A DNA stretch of 64,000 nt, from contig OY970276.1 of assembly GCA_963715785.1 (NCBI GenBank), forward strand, positions 2,604,001 to 2,668,000, read 5' to 3'. The DNA comes from LD21 sp963715785. Lineage in GTDB: Bacteria; Bacteroidota; Bacteroidia; Bacteroidales; VadinHA17. Shown piece by piece: positions 16,685 to 25,066 of the stretch. Under the pieces are notes generated by a model that worked only from the letters and a program-made list of their open reading frames with translations, was not told the origin of the DNA and searched no databases. Every line of letters starts with the position of its first letter. The first letter of the stretch is position 1. The translations under genes were made by a program, and so were the position numbers.

Positions 16685-16835
16685 TTTGGACCAGATTTAT
16701 ATTATGCCTCACTTCCGTTTTCAATGCGAAAGATAAGAACCTTTTCATGTTTTTACAAGATAAGAGTAATCTGAATCGTCACGTGAAATTCAAGGGTTAC
16801 TGATCAATATCATGCGAAAACACATAATATTGTTA

Positions 16836-16843
16836 TAATTTTG
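16836..16843 (+). promoter_or_regulatory. Candidate -7 promoter element for AOR
   Basis: TAATTTTG matches TAnnTTTG, 42 bases before the AOR start, in the 201-base gap between the divergent thiF-like and AOR genes. A -33 TTG is not clear. Confidence 0.35.
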
Positions 16844-16885
16844 AGGTTATAAATCGCGGATTAGCAGGCTCTAATATTTACACAT

Positions 16886-19039
16886 ATGGATATAAAGTCG
16901 ATTAAAGAGCAGCACAGGCTATTGAGGGGTTGGGACTATAACTGGACTCCGCTTAGCAAGGGTTATACTGACAAGATATTATATATCAATGTTGGTACGA
17001 CGGAAATGGCTGACAAGGATGTGCCACAGGTAATGAAAGAAAAATTCATAGGCGGCAAGGGGTATGGCCTCAGGCTGCTATGGGACGCAACCAAACCTGA
17101 AACTAAATGGAATGATCCTGAGAACGAGATCATTATATCTTCCGGTCCTGTTGGAGGAATTACCCAGTATTCCGGAACCGGCAAGTCACTGGTTGTGACA
17201 ATTTCACCCCAGACAAATTCAGTAATGGACAGTAATGTCGGCGGATTCTTCGGGCCTTTTCTTAAGTTTTCCGGATTTGATGCGATTGAAATCCAGGGGA
17301 AAGCTGAAAAAGATGTAATTATCTTTATTGATGGCATCAATCACCGGGTTGAGATAATTGAGGCACCCGCCGAAGCCGCAGACAGTCATCTGCTGGGAGA
17401 ACAGCTGACAGAGATTTTTGCCGATAATGATAATGAAAAGAAGAACATCGGTGTTGTCTCAACCGGCTCAGCCGCTGAGCAGTCTCTTATTGGAATGCTC
17501 AACTTCAGCTTTTACGATTCCAAACGGAAAAAGGTTCGGCTTAAACAGGCAGGACGAGGCGGGATCGGCTCGGTATTCCGAAATAAAAAGATAAAGGCTC
17601 TTGTATGCAAGATCCCCGGCGTGAAAGGGAATCTGAATAATGTCGTTGATCTTGAGGCTATTATGGAAAGAGGCAAAAGATTTAACAGGGAGATGAGAGA
17701 ATTGGATGCCAAACAATGCCAGATGAGGGAAATAGGTACGGCTCATCTTATGGAAGTCATGAATGATCACGACCTTCTGCCGGTAATGAATTATAAATAT
17801 GGGAGTCACCCCGATTCTTATAAGATTGACTCTTCTATCTGGAAAAAGAATTTCACACAGAATATCCCTGATGGCTGCTGGATCGGTTGTAATATGTCGT
17901 GCAGCAAAGGTATCGACGACTTTGTTCTGAAGACAGGTCCATATAAGGGTCAGAAAGTTATAGTCGATGGACCGGAGTATGAAAATGCTGCAGGTCTGGG
18001 CTCAAATTGCGGGATATTCGATCCGGAATATATAATTGAGACAAATTTTTATTGCGATACCTACGGGATATGTACTATTACCTGGAGCACTGCTACTGCA
18101 TTTATAATGGAGTGTTTCCAGAACGGAATTCTTAATAAGGAAAGGACAGGCGGACTCGATCTCAGCTTTGGTAACTCTTCTTCAGCCCTCGAGATGTTAC
18201 ACCAGCTTGCCCGTGGAGAAGGATTTGGCAAAATAGCCGGAACCGGGGTTCGCAGAATGAAAGAGCTGTTTATTAAAAATGGGTGGGGTGAAGCTTCGTT
18301 TCTGAATGATATTGGAATGGAGAACAAGGGCCTGGAATATTCTCAGTATATGTCGAAAGAATCGCTTGCACAGCAGGGCGGCTTTGCCCTGACAAATAAA
18401 GGACCGCAACACGATGAAGCCTGGCTTATATTCATGGATATGGTTAATAACCAGATACCTACGTTTGAAAATAAGGCTGAAGCGCTTCATTATTTTCCAA
18501 TGTTCCGCACCTGGTTTGGACTCGTTGGTCTGTGTAAACTGCCATGGAATGACGTAGAACCTGAGAATAATGCACAAACAGATGAACCTGCCAAAGTGCC
18601 GGAACATGTCGATAACTACGTAACTATTTATAAGGCTGTCACGGGGCGAGAATTTGACAAGAAACGCCTGGTGGAGGATTCCGAGAGAGTGTATAATTTC
18701 CAAAGGGTATTTAACCTCAGGAGGGGTTTCGGGACAAGGATTCATGACAGACAGCCATACAGGGCCGCTGGTCCTGTTACTGTCGAAGAATATGAATCCA
18801 GATCAGAGAGGTACGACAAGCAATTAAAGGAAAAAATCGGGTTCGACCCGGTTGGAAAAACAACTCAGGAAAAGATGGCAGTATTGAGGAAATTCCGTGA
18901 ATCCCAGTACGAATCCCTGGTAGATGCCGTGTATAAAAGAAGAGGATGGAATAAAAATGGTGTTCCTACTATTGAATTTCTGAAAAAGATAGGAATGGAT
19001 TTTCCGGAAGTGATAGATGTGGTTAAAAATTATCAGTAA
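16886..19039 (+). CDS. aor: Tungsten-type aldehyde:ferredoxin oxidoreductase
   Basis: This 717-residue cytoplasmic enzyme oxidises aldehydes to carboxylates (or reduces acids) using ferredoxin. It has the AOR-family N-terminal domain (KEKFIGGKGYGLRLLWD, SGPVGG, SGTGKS), the RGGIGSVFRNKKIKAL segment, and [4Fe-4S] ligands Cys331, Cys335 and Cys339 (CWIGCNMSC) with the distal Cys550 (GLCKLPWN). The GPEYENAAGLGSNCG segment fits the pterin-binding region. It is longer than the ~605-residue archaeal enzyme, with about 30 extra N-terminal and 60-80 C-terminal residues. Adjacent genes for carrier activation, tungstate uptake and cofactor synthesis support a tungsten cofactor. No ferredoxin gene is adjacent. 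Subfamily substrate unknown. Confidence 0.9.
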   Translation: MDIKSIKEQHRLLRGWDYNWTPLSKGYTDKILYINVGTTEMADKDVPQVMKEKFIGGKGYGLRLLWDATKPETKWNDPENEIIISSGPVGGITQYSGTGKSLVVTISPQTNSVMDSNVGGFFGPFLKFSGFDAIEIQGKAEKDVIIFIDGINHRVEIIEAPAEAADSHLLGEQLTEIFADNDNEKKNIGVVSTGSAAEQSLIGMLNFSFYDSKRKKVRLKQAGRGGIGSVFRNKKIKALVCKIPGVKGNLNNVVDLEAIMERGKRFNREMRELDAKQCQMREIGTAHLMEVMNDHDLLPVMNYKYGSHPDSYKIDSSIWKKNFTQNIPDGCWIGCNMSCSKGIDDFVLKTGPYKGQKVIVDGPEYENAAGLGSNCGIFDPEYIIETNFYCDTYGICTITWSTATAFIMECFQNGILNKERTGGLDLSFGNSSSALEMLHQLARGEGFGKIAGTGVRRMKELFIKNGWGEASFLNDIGMENKGLEYSQYMSKESLAQQGGFALTNKGPQHDEAWLIFMDMVNNQIPTFENKAEALHYFPMFRTWFGLVGLCKLPWNDVEPENNAQTDEPAKVPEHVDNYVTIYKAVTGREFDKKRLVEDSERVYNFQRVFNLRRGFGTRIHDRQPYRAAGPVTVEEYESRSERYDKQLKEKIGFDPVGKTTQEKMAVLRKFRESQYESLVDAVYKRRGWNKNGVPTIEFLKKIGMDFPEVIDVVKNYQ

Positions 19040-19097
19040 TTCCTCCGGTAATACTCAAAGTTAAATCAGTTGAATACAGATATTTAGACTGAGAAAG

Positions 19098-19643
19098 ATG
19101 GTTTCGTATATTTCTTTCCTTCGAGGTGTCAATATGGCCGGTCACAATTCAATTAAGATGACCGATCTGGTTGCCTTGTATCTGAAACTTGGCTTAATGA
19201 ACGCCGAAACTTATATTCAAAGCGGAAATGTTATTTTCAGCGAAATTGGCGATATCCCTGAATCGGCTCTGTCTGTAAATATTGAACAGGCTATTCTTGA
19301 ACGCTTCAATTTTATAATTCCTGTTATGATCAGAACCAATCAGGAATTGAGATCGCTGTTTCCCATAAATCCATTTCTTGGGGAACCTGATTTCAGCGAC
19401 TCAAAAATGGCAGTGATATTTCTTCATGATACTCCATCAGAAAGCCAGATCCGGAAAGTTGCAAATATCGATTACCCCCCTGATAAATTTAAGATTATAG
19501 GTAACAATATATTTATTTATTGCCCGAACGGTTTCGGAAGGACAAAGATCCATACAAACTTTTTTGAGAAAAAGATGGGTGTCACCGGAACTGCAAGGAA
19601 CTGGAATACAATCACCACGCTAATCAATATCGGAAAAATGTAG
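19098..19643 (+). CDS. DUF1697 family protein
   Basis: This 181-residue protein has the DUF1697 opening YISFLRGVNMAGHNSIKM, the TYIQSGNVIFSE segment, and the C-terminal GRTKIHTNFFEKKMGVTGTARNWNT. The family is widespread and has no established biochemical role. Its last two codons and stop lie inside a palindromic repeat (19634-19709), suggesting the element inserted at, or replaced, the original 3' end. It sits between AOR and the transporter genes but is probably unrelated to them. Confidence 0.85.
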   Translation: MVSYISFLRGVNMAGHNSIKMTDLVALYLKLGLMNAETYIQSGNVIFSEIGDIPESALSVNIEQAILERFNFIIPVMIRTNQELRSLFPINPFLGEPDFSDSKMAVIFLHDTPSESQIRKVANIDYPPDKFKIIGNNIFIYCPNGFGRTKIHTNFFEKKMGVTGTARNWNTITTLINIGKM

Positions 19644-19709
19644 AGACGCCCGATTTTTTGTAAAGATGCCCAATTTGGGCGTCTCTGCATTGGGCGTCTC
19701 TACATTTTT
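19634..19709. repeat. Nested palindromic element (MITE/REP-like) with terminator character
   Basis: Bases 19634-19651 (AAAAATGTAGAGACGCCC) and 19692-19709 are an exact 18-bp inverted repeat. The 40-base interior contains a second hairpin (AGATGCCC/GGGCGTCT, one G-T pair). A third GGGCGTCT copy is thus present. Runs of T on the right and A on the left give it the form of a bidirectional terminator. The GTAGAGACG...CGTCTCTAC arms resemble dispersed palindromes I recall from several bacterial genomes. The DUF1697 stop codon (19641-19643) is inside the left arm. Confidence 0.75.
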
Positions 19710-19764
19710 TATACTACATAATCAATTATTAATTCATAATTCCGAGTCTCTTCAAAGCATTTAG

Positions 19765-19772
19765 TAATTTTG
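19765..19772 (+). promoter_or_regulatory. Candidate -7 promoter element for the wtp-moe-moa run
   Basis: TAATTTTG matches TAnnTTTG and lies 34 bases before the wtpA-like start, just after the palindromic element. No -33 TTG is evident at the right spacing. Confidence 0.35.
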
Positions 19773-19806
19773 TACCATTCATGGAAATCTTAACCAGTTT
19801 TAAATT

Positions 19807-20766
19807 ATGAGATTTGTAATTATTATGCTATTAGCAGTATTAATTCGCCCATCAGACTCTTTTAGTCAGCAGAAAGCGAAACAAAAAGAGTTAATCATAT
19901 TCCACGCAGGCTCACTGTCTGTTCCCATAGATCAGATCGCCCGTGAATATGAAAAAAGGAATCCAGGTACCAGAATATTCCTTGAATCTGCCGGCAGCCT
20001 TGTTTGTGCCAGAAAAGTGACCGAACTTAAACTGCCATGTGATATAATTGCTTCAGCTGATGATTTTGTTATAAATGAGCTGCTTATTCCTGATTATGCG
20101 AGCTGGAGCATAAAATTCGCCACAAATGAAATAGTTATTGCTTATCACCCGAAGTCCAGATATTCCGGTGAGATTAATTCTGAAAACTGGATGGATATCC
20201 TTCAGAGAAAGGACGTAATATATTCCAGGTCTGACCCTGACTCGGATCCGTGTGGTTACAGAACGATATTCACCCTTCTGCTGGCTGAGAAGTATTACAA
20301 TAAGCCCGGATTAGCTGAAAAAATGGAGTCTAAGGATAAAGAATACATAAGACCAAAGGAGGTGGACCTGGTGGCTTTGATTGAATCAAATGCGATTGAT
20401 TATATGTTTCAATATAAATCGGTTGCGATTCAACATGGATTAAAATATATTGAACTACCCAAAGAAATCAATCTTTCAGACCCATCAGAACAGCAAGAAT
20501 ATTCATCAGTCAATACCTTTGTTGCAGGAAAAAAGCCGGACATGAAAATGAAAGTCACAGGTGACTATATTAATTATAGTATCACGATACTTAACAATGC
20601 TCCTCAGAAAGAAGAGGCTGTTAAATTCCTGGATTTTCTCCTGAGTAGCGACGGCATGAATATTTTCAGAAAGTGCGGACAGGAACCTATTATACCTCCA
20701 ATTGCAGGACCGGCTGACAAGCTGCCTGAGAAACTGGTGAAATATTCAACCACTTCCAAGCACTGA
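19807..20766 (+). CDS. wtpA: Tungstate/molybdate-binding periplasmic protein
   Basis: This 319-residue protein has a signal peptide (about residues 1-20) and the WtpA/ModA-group pattern: LIIFHAGSLSVPI, ESAGSLVCARKVTEL, DIIASADDFVI, SRSDPDSDPCGYRTIF, then EVDLVALIESNAIDYMFQYKSVAIQHGLKYIELP. The serines of HAGSLS and SAGS normally contact the oxyanion. The pattern is closer to archaeal WtpA than to E. coli ModA. It starts a tight run of permease and ATPase genes, 7 bases before the permease. Next to an AOR gene, tungstate is the likely ligand; molybdate is not excluded. Confidence 0.85.
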   Translation: MRFVIIMLLAVLIRPSDSFSQQKAKQKELIIFHAGSLSVPIDQIAREYEKRNPGTRIFLESAGSLVCARKVTELKLPCDIIASADDFVINELLIPDYASWSIKFATNEIVIAYHPKSRYSGEINSENWMDILQRKDVIYSRSDPDSDPCGYRTIFTLLLAEKYYNKPGLAEKMESKDKEYIRPKEVDLVALIESNAIDYMFQYKSVAIQHGLKYIELPKEINLSDPSEQQEYSSVNTFVAGKKPDMKMKVTGDYINYSITILNNAPQKEEAVKFLDFLLSSDGMNIFRKCGQEPIIPPIAGPADKLPEKLVKYSTTSKH

Positions 20767-20773
20767 ATCAGCT

Positions 20774-21583
20774 ATGAGCAGGAACAGTATATTTACGTGG
20801 ATAGTGATGATTATCTCATCGCTGGTACTGTTGTTTATTCTTGCTCCTCTTGCCGGAATGTTTATTCATACCGGCGGAACGCAATTCCTTGAAACAGTGA
20901 AGGACAAGGAGGTTCAGCAGAGCGTATGGCTGACGCTTTGGGTTTCGTTTGCCGCAACACTTGTATTTGCCGTTGGAGCCGTTCCTCTGGCATGGCTTCT
21001 CGCGCGCAAAAACTTTCCTGCCAAGAATATCGTTCAGGGAATCATAGATCTTCCAATTGTCCTTCCGCATACTGCAGCGGGCATAGCCTTACTGGGCTTT
21101 ATCTCACGCGATGGTTTTCTGGGAAAGACAGCTTCACTTTTTGGTCTCAACCTGGTGAATCATCCTTCAGGGATTGCTCTTGCAATGGCTTTTGTTAGTC
21201 TGCCGTTTCTGATAAATGCTGCCCGCGACGGATTTGCTGCCGTTCCTGAAAGGCTTGAAAAAGCCGCGCTTAATCTGGGAGCAAGTCATACGAAAGCTTT
21301 TTTCACAATTTCAATGCCTCTTGCCTGGCGCAGTATAGTTACGGGTTTTGTGATGATGTTTGCAAGAGGAATGAGTGAATTCGGAGCTGTGGTTATTATT
21401 GCATATCATCCTATGATCGCGCCTGTTCTTATTTATGAGAGATTTAGTTCATATGGATTAAATTACGCAAGACCGGCCTCAGTCTTTTTTATTATTATTG
21501 CTCTTTTATTTTTAATCTCGCTAAGGTTACTTTCGTTTAAAAGAAAAAGGAAATTAATAACTCCTGATGCTCAGACTGACTAA
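20774..21583 (+). CDS. wtpB: Tungstate/molybdate ABC transporter permease
   Basis: This 269-residue inner-membrane protein has about six membrane segments and the binding-protein-dependent permease signature. The cytoplasmic EAA loop (LEKAALNLGASHTKAFFTISMPLAWRSIVTGF) contacts the ATPase. The IDLPIVLPHTAAGIALL segment is characteristic of ModB/WtpB/CysT permeases. It follows the binding-protein gene by 7 bases and overlaps the ATPase gene by 17 bases. Confidence 0.9.
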   Translation: MSRNSIFTWIVMIISSLVLLFILAPLAGMFIHTGGTQFLETVKDKEVQQSVWLTLWVSFAATLVFAVGAVPLAWLLARKNFPAKNIVQGIIDLPIVLPHTAAGIALLGFISRDGFLGKTASLFGLNLVNHPSGIALAMAFVSLPFLINAARDGFAAVPERLEKAALNLGASHTKAFFTISMPLAWRSIVTGFVMMFARGMSEFGAVVIIAYHPMIAPVLIYERFSSYGLNYARPASVFFIIIALLFLISLRLLSFKRKRKLITPDAQTD

Positions 21584-22622
21584 TATTAACCGCCGGCTGG
21601 GTGAATTCTCACTTACCGATATAAATCTGGAAATTACAGACGGCCAGTACTATGTTCTTCTTGGCCGGTCAGGATCAGGAAAGACGCAGCTTCTTGAACT
21701 GATTGCAGGCCTGGAACTTCCTGACAGCGGAAATATCTTTCTCGATAATGTGGATATCACGCACCAACGGATCCAGGATAGAAAAGTTGGTATTGTATTT
21801 CAGGATTTTGCTGTTTTTCCGCATATGACAGTCTTTGGAAATATAGCTTATCCCCTTAGGGCCAGAAAAGAAGACAAGACAAGTATCGTTGAAAAAGTTG
21901 AAAACGCAGCCGCCACAATGAACATTAAACATATACTGGACCGCGGCACAGAAAAACTTTCAGGCGGTGAATTACAAAGGGTTGCTCTTGCAAGAACACT
22001 GATCACCTCACCACGACTCCTGCTTCTTGACGAACCTCTGTCATCACTTGACACTTCGCTCAAGGACGATCTGAAAAGACTATTGAGAAATCTTAATAAA
22101 GCAGGGCAGACAATTATTCATGTTACACATGATTATGGTGATGCTATCAGCCTGGCCAGACGGGTCGGAGTAATACATAACGGAAGAATAATACAGGAAG
22201 GCTCTGTAAATGAGGTATTCAAAAATCCCTCCAACCGTTTTGTCGCACGTTATGCCGGAATCAGAAATTTTTTCAGGGTAGATATAACCGGCTCAAACGG
22301 TTTATCGACAGGTGTTACCGGACATAATGTTAAATTCAAGCTTAAGAATGTCCCTGAGGGAAAAGACAGGCTGCTTCTTATAAAAAGCGATTCTATGGTA
22401 TTAAGTTCAGAAATTGCCGCTGACAATAAACTTAACTCCATTAAGGGTAAGGTGGCTGAGCTTATCCCTTCTGAATTTGGAATGGAAGTAATTATAGATG
22501 CCGGCGACAAATTCTATGTAAACGTACATGATTCAGAGCTGTCAAATCTGCGGCTGAGCGAAAATAAAGAGATATGGGTGAGTTTTGCCCCTGATGCTAT
22601 TGTAGTCATTAACGGTAGCTGA
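21567..22622 (+). CDS. wtpC: Tungstate/molybdate ABC transporter ATP-binding protein
   Basis: This 351-residue ATPase has Walker A GRSGSGKT (about 33-40), Q-loop VFQDFAVFPHM, signature LSGGELQRVALART, Walker B LLLLDEPLSSLD and switch His in IIHVTHDYGDA. A C-terminal domain of about 100 residues follows (FRVDITGSNG ... IKGKVAELIPSEFGMEVIIDAG ... WVSFAPDAIVVI), of the TOBE/Mop type that senses or binds the oxyanion. It would power import with the permease encoded upstream (17-base overlap). The moeA gene follows after 36 bases. Confidence 0.9.
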   Translation: MLRLTNINRRLGEFSLTDINLEITDGQYYVLLGRSGSGKTQLLELIAGLELPDSGNIFLDNVDITHQRIQDRKVGIVFQDFAVFPHMTVFGNIAYPLRARKEDKTSIVEKVENAAATMNIKHILDRGTEKLSGGELQRVALARTLITSPRLLLLDEPLSSLDTSLKDDLKRLLRNLNKAGQTIIHVTHDYGDAISLARRVGVIHNGRIIQEGSVNEVFKNPSNRFVARYAGIRNFFRVDITGSNGLSTGVTGHNVKFKLKNVPEGKDRLLLIKSDSMVLSSEIAADNKLNSIKGKVAELIPSEFGMEVIIDAGDKFYVNVHDSELSNLRLSENKEIWVSFAPDAIVVINGS

Positions 22623-22658
22623 AAATTAAATAGTAAAGAGAAAAATATTGGTAATTAT

Positions 22659-23831
22659 ATGATAGAATTTGAAGAAGCTTTTGGAATCGTGATGGAAGAA
22701 GGGTTTGAGACTGAGTCGGAAAATATCCCGTTCCACAATTCCTGCAACCGGATACTTGATGAGGATATCAAGAGTGATGTTGATATGCCTCCATTTAATA
22801 AATCGGCTGTTGACGGATATGCGTGCAACTCAAACGATTTAAAGCATGATCTTGAACTTGTTGAAATCATCGCCGCGGGAATGGTGCCGCTCAGGAGTGT
22901 TGGCATGGACCAGTGTTCAAAAATTATGACCGGAGCAATAGTCCCGGAAGGGTGCAATGTCGTATTTATGGTCGAGGATTCCGCGAAACTTGATAACGGG
23001 AAAATCAGATTTACCGGCTCTGATTCAAAGTCAAACATAGCTGCCAGGGCCAGTGATGTAAAAACTGGTGATATCGTCCTTCGGAAAAACAAGTACATTA
23101 TGCCCCACGATATTGCTGTGATGGCTTCAGTCGGTCATACAGAAGTAAGGGTAAAAAAGAAGCCTGTTGTTGGCATAATCAGCACAGGCGATGAGCTGAT
23201 CAGCCCATATGACACTCCGGTTATGTCGAAGATTCGCAACAGCAATGCATATCAGCTTGCCGCCCAGGTAACCAGGGCAGGAGGGACGGGAATCGAATAT
23301 GGGATTGCTCCGGATAATGAATTGAAGACATTTGAAATGATACAAAAAGCTCTGCTTGAATGTAATATTGTTCTTATTACCGGTGGCGTTTCAATGGGAG
23401 ATTATGACTTTGTTCCAAAGGTTATGGAACGTTTGGGCGTTAAGATCCTTTTCGACCGCGTAAATGTCCAGCCGGGAAAGCCTACAACGTTCGGAGTTCA
23501 TTCTAACTCTGTTGTCTTTGGATTACCAGGTAATCCGGTCTCTTCATTCATTCAGTTCGAACTTCTTGTGCGTCCTGTGATTAACAAAATGATGGGTTAT
23601 AACTGGATACCGTTTGAGTGCAAGCTGCCGCTTGCAGCAGATTATGAAAGGAAATCAGCCGGAAGACTGGGATTTATTCCGGTTATGATCCGGGAAATGA
23701 AAGTCATTCCGGTAGACTATCATGGGTCGGCACACATTACTGCTCTCTCTTACGCTGATGGTATAATTGCGATAAAGCCGGAAATAAAAAAATTGTTGAA
23801 AGGGGAAATTGTAAATGTTCGACAAATATAA
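22659..23831 (+). CDS. moeA: Molybdopterin molybdenumtransferase (MoeA)
   Basis: This 390-residue enzyme inserts molybdate (or tungstate) into adenylated molybdopterin. Motifs in order: MPPFNKSAVDGYA, GAIVPEGCNVVFMVED, VGIISTGDEL, SNAYQLAAQV, TGGVSMGDYDFV, and VFGLPGNPVSSFIQFELLVRP. A C-terminal barrel domain follows (about 310-390). It overlaps moaA by 17 bases. Some tungsten users carry a MoeA paralogue for tungsten; whether this is the only copy in the genome cannot be seen here. Confidence 0.9.
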   Translation: MIEFEEAFGIVMEEGFETESENIPFHNSCNRILDEDIKSDVDMPPFNKSAVDGYACNSNDLKHDLELVEIIAAGMVPLRSVGMDQCSKIMTGAIVPEGCNVVFMVEDSAKLDNGKIRFTGSDSKSNIAARASDVKTGDIVLRKNKYIMPHDIAVMASVGHTEVRVKKKPVVGIISTGDELISPYDTPVMSKIRNSNAYQLAAQVTRAGGTGIEYGIAPDNELKTFEMIQKALLECNIVLITGGVSMGDYDFVPKVMERLGVKILFDRVNVQPGKPTTFGVHSNSVVFGLPGNPVSSFIQFELLVRPVINKMMGYNWIPFECKLPLAADYERKSAGRLGFIPVMIREMKVIPVDYHGSAHITALSYADGIIAIKPEIKKLLKGEIVNVRQI

Positions 23832-24615
23832 CAGAAAGCTTAATTATTTGCGCATCTCTGTCACTGACAGGTGTAATCTGCGATGTACATACTGTATGCC
23901 TGAGGAAGGAATAAAACTATTCCGTCACGAAGAAATACTTTCATACAGCGAAATAGCAGAATTTACAAAAACAGCAGTTAAGCACGGAGTTACAAAGGTG
24001 AGATTAACCGGAGGTGAGCCTCTTGTCAGGAAAGGAGTTACAGCATTAGTCAGGATGATTTCCGAGATAAATGGTATCGAGGATCTCTCAATGACTACGA
24101 ACGGTACCCTGCTTAAACAGTATGCTCTGCAGCTTAAGGAAGCCGGATTGCAGAGAGTAAATATAAGTCTTGATACTGTCGATCCGGTAAAATTTAAAAT
24201 GGTTACACGCGTAGGAGAGCTTAACGATGTTTTTGAGGGTATTGAAGCGGCAAAAAAAGCAGGATTGCTTCCTGTAAAAATAAACTGTGTAATCAAAAAC
24301 TCAAAAGAAGAGGAAGATGCTATGTCCGTTACCCGGTTTTGCCAGGATAATGATTTGGAAATAAGGTATATACGGCAAATGGATCTGGTGAGTGGTCATT
24401 TTTCGATCGTTGAAGGCGGAACTGGCGGTGACTGTTCCATATGTAACAGGCTGAGACTCACTTCAAATGGTAAGCTTAAACCGTGTCTCTTCAATAATCT
24501 TGAATTTGATATCAGGAAGCTTGGGTATGAAAAAGCAATTAAAATGGCGGCAGAATTAAAACCCGAATGTGGCTCAAAAAATGAATCGGGCGCATTCTAT
24601 AATATAGGAGGATAA
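23815..24615 (+). CDS. moaA: GTP 3',8-cyclase MoaA, short form
   Basis: This radical-SAM enzyme catalyses the first step of molybdopterin synthesis with MoaC. The SAM cluster motif is C20-x3-C24-x2-C27 (CNLRCTYC), followed by VRLTGGEPLVRKG. The second cluster is C207-x2-C210-x13-C224 (CSICNRLRLTSNGKLKPC), and the essential C-terminal Gly-Gly is kept (FYNIGG). At 266 residues it is about 60 shorter than E. coli MoaA. Most of the loss lies between the RYIRQMDL strand (where others have RFIE-MP) and the second cluster. The C-terminal helical part is also trimmed. All known catalytic elements remain, so it is probably functional. Confidence 0.9.
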   Translation: MFDKYNRKLNYLRISVTDRCNLRCTYCMPEEGIKLFRHEEILSYSEIAEFTKTAVKHGVTKVRLTGGEPLVRKGVTALVRMISEINGIEDLSMTTNGTLLKQYALQLKEAGLQRVNISLDTVDPVKFKMVTRVGELNDVFEGIEAAKKAGLLPVKINCVIKNSKEEEDAMSVTRFCQDNDLEIRYIRQMDLVSGHFSIVEGGTGGDCSICNRLRLTSNGKLKPCLFNNLEFDIRKLGYEKAIKMAAELKPECGSKNESGAFYNIGG

Positions 24616-24619
24616 TAAG

Positions 24620-25066
24620 ATGGATAAACTCTCACATACCGATAATAAAGGCAAAGCCGTGATGGTTGACGTCGGAGAAAAAATAAGTCAGCTGCGGATT
24701 GCTAAAGCCAGCGGCCATATCCTGCTTGAACCTGACACCATTATGCTCATCAGGGACAACTTGTTAAAGAAAGGGGATGTGCTTACCGTAGCTCAGCTTG
24801 CGGGAATCTCTGCTGCGAAAAAAACATCCGAGCTTATCCCTTTATGTCACAATATAGTGCTCGATAATATCAGAGTCGATGCAACCATAGATAATACAGG
24901 TGTAAGAGTCGAGAGTGAGGTCAGATGTTCCGGAAAAACAGGAGTTGAAATGGAAGCATTAACGGCTGTCAGCATCGCACTTCTTACAGTTTATGATATG
25001 TGTAAGGCAGTGGATAAGAATATGATCATAGATAACACGAGTCTTACTGAAAAAATCAAAAAATGA
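24620..25066 (+). CDS. moaC: Cyclic pyranopterin monophosphate synthase MoaC
   Basis: This 148-residue protein completes the MoaA reaction to cPMP. Family motifs LIPLCHNI, KTGVEMEALTAVSIALLTVYDMCKAVDKNM are intact, including the catalytic Lys in DKNM. It starts 4 bases after the moaA stop, and its own stop overlaps the next gene by 4 bases (ATGA), consistent with a single operon from wtpA to the mog-like gene. Confidence 0.95.
   Translation: MDKLSHTDNKGKAVMVDVGEKISQLRIAKASGHILLEPDTIMLIRDNLLKKGDVLTVAQLAGISAAKKTSELIPLCHNIVLDNIRVDATIDNTGVRVESEVRCSGKTGVEMEALTAVSIALLTVYDMCKAVDKNMIIDNTSLTEKIKK

Noticed and set aside
18197..18745. 182-codon minus-strand frame opposite AOR
   Set aside because: It lies wholly inside the strongly supported AOR gene, on the other strand, and has no domain-like sequence.
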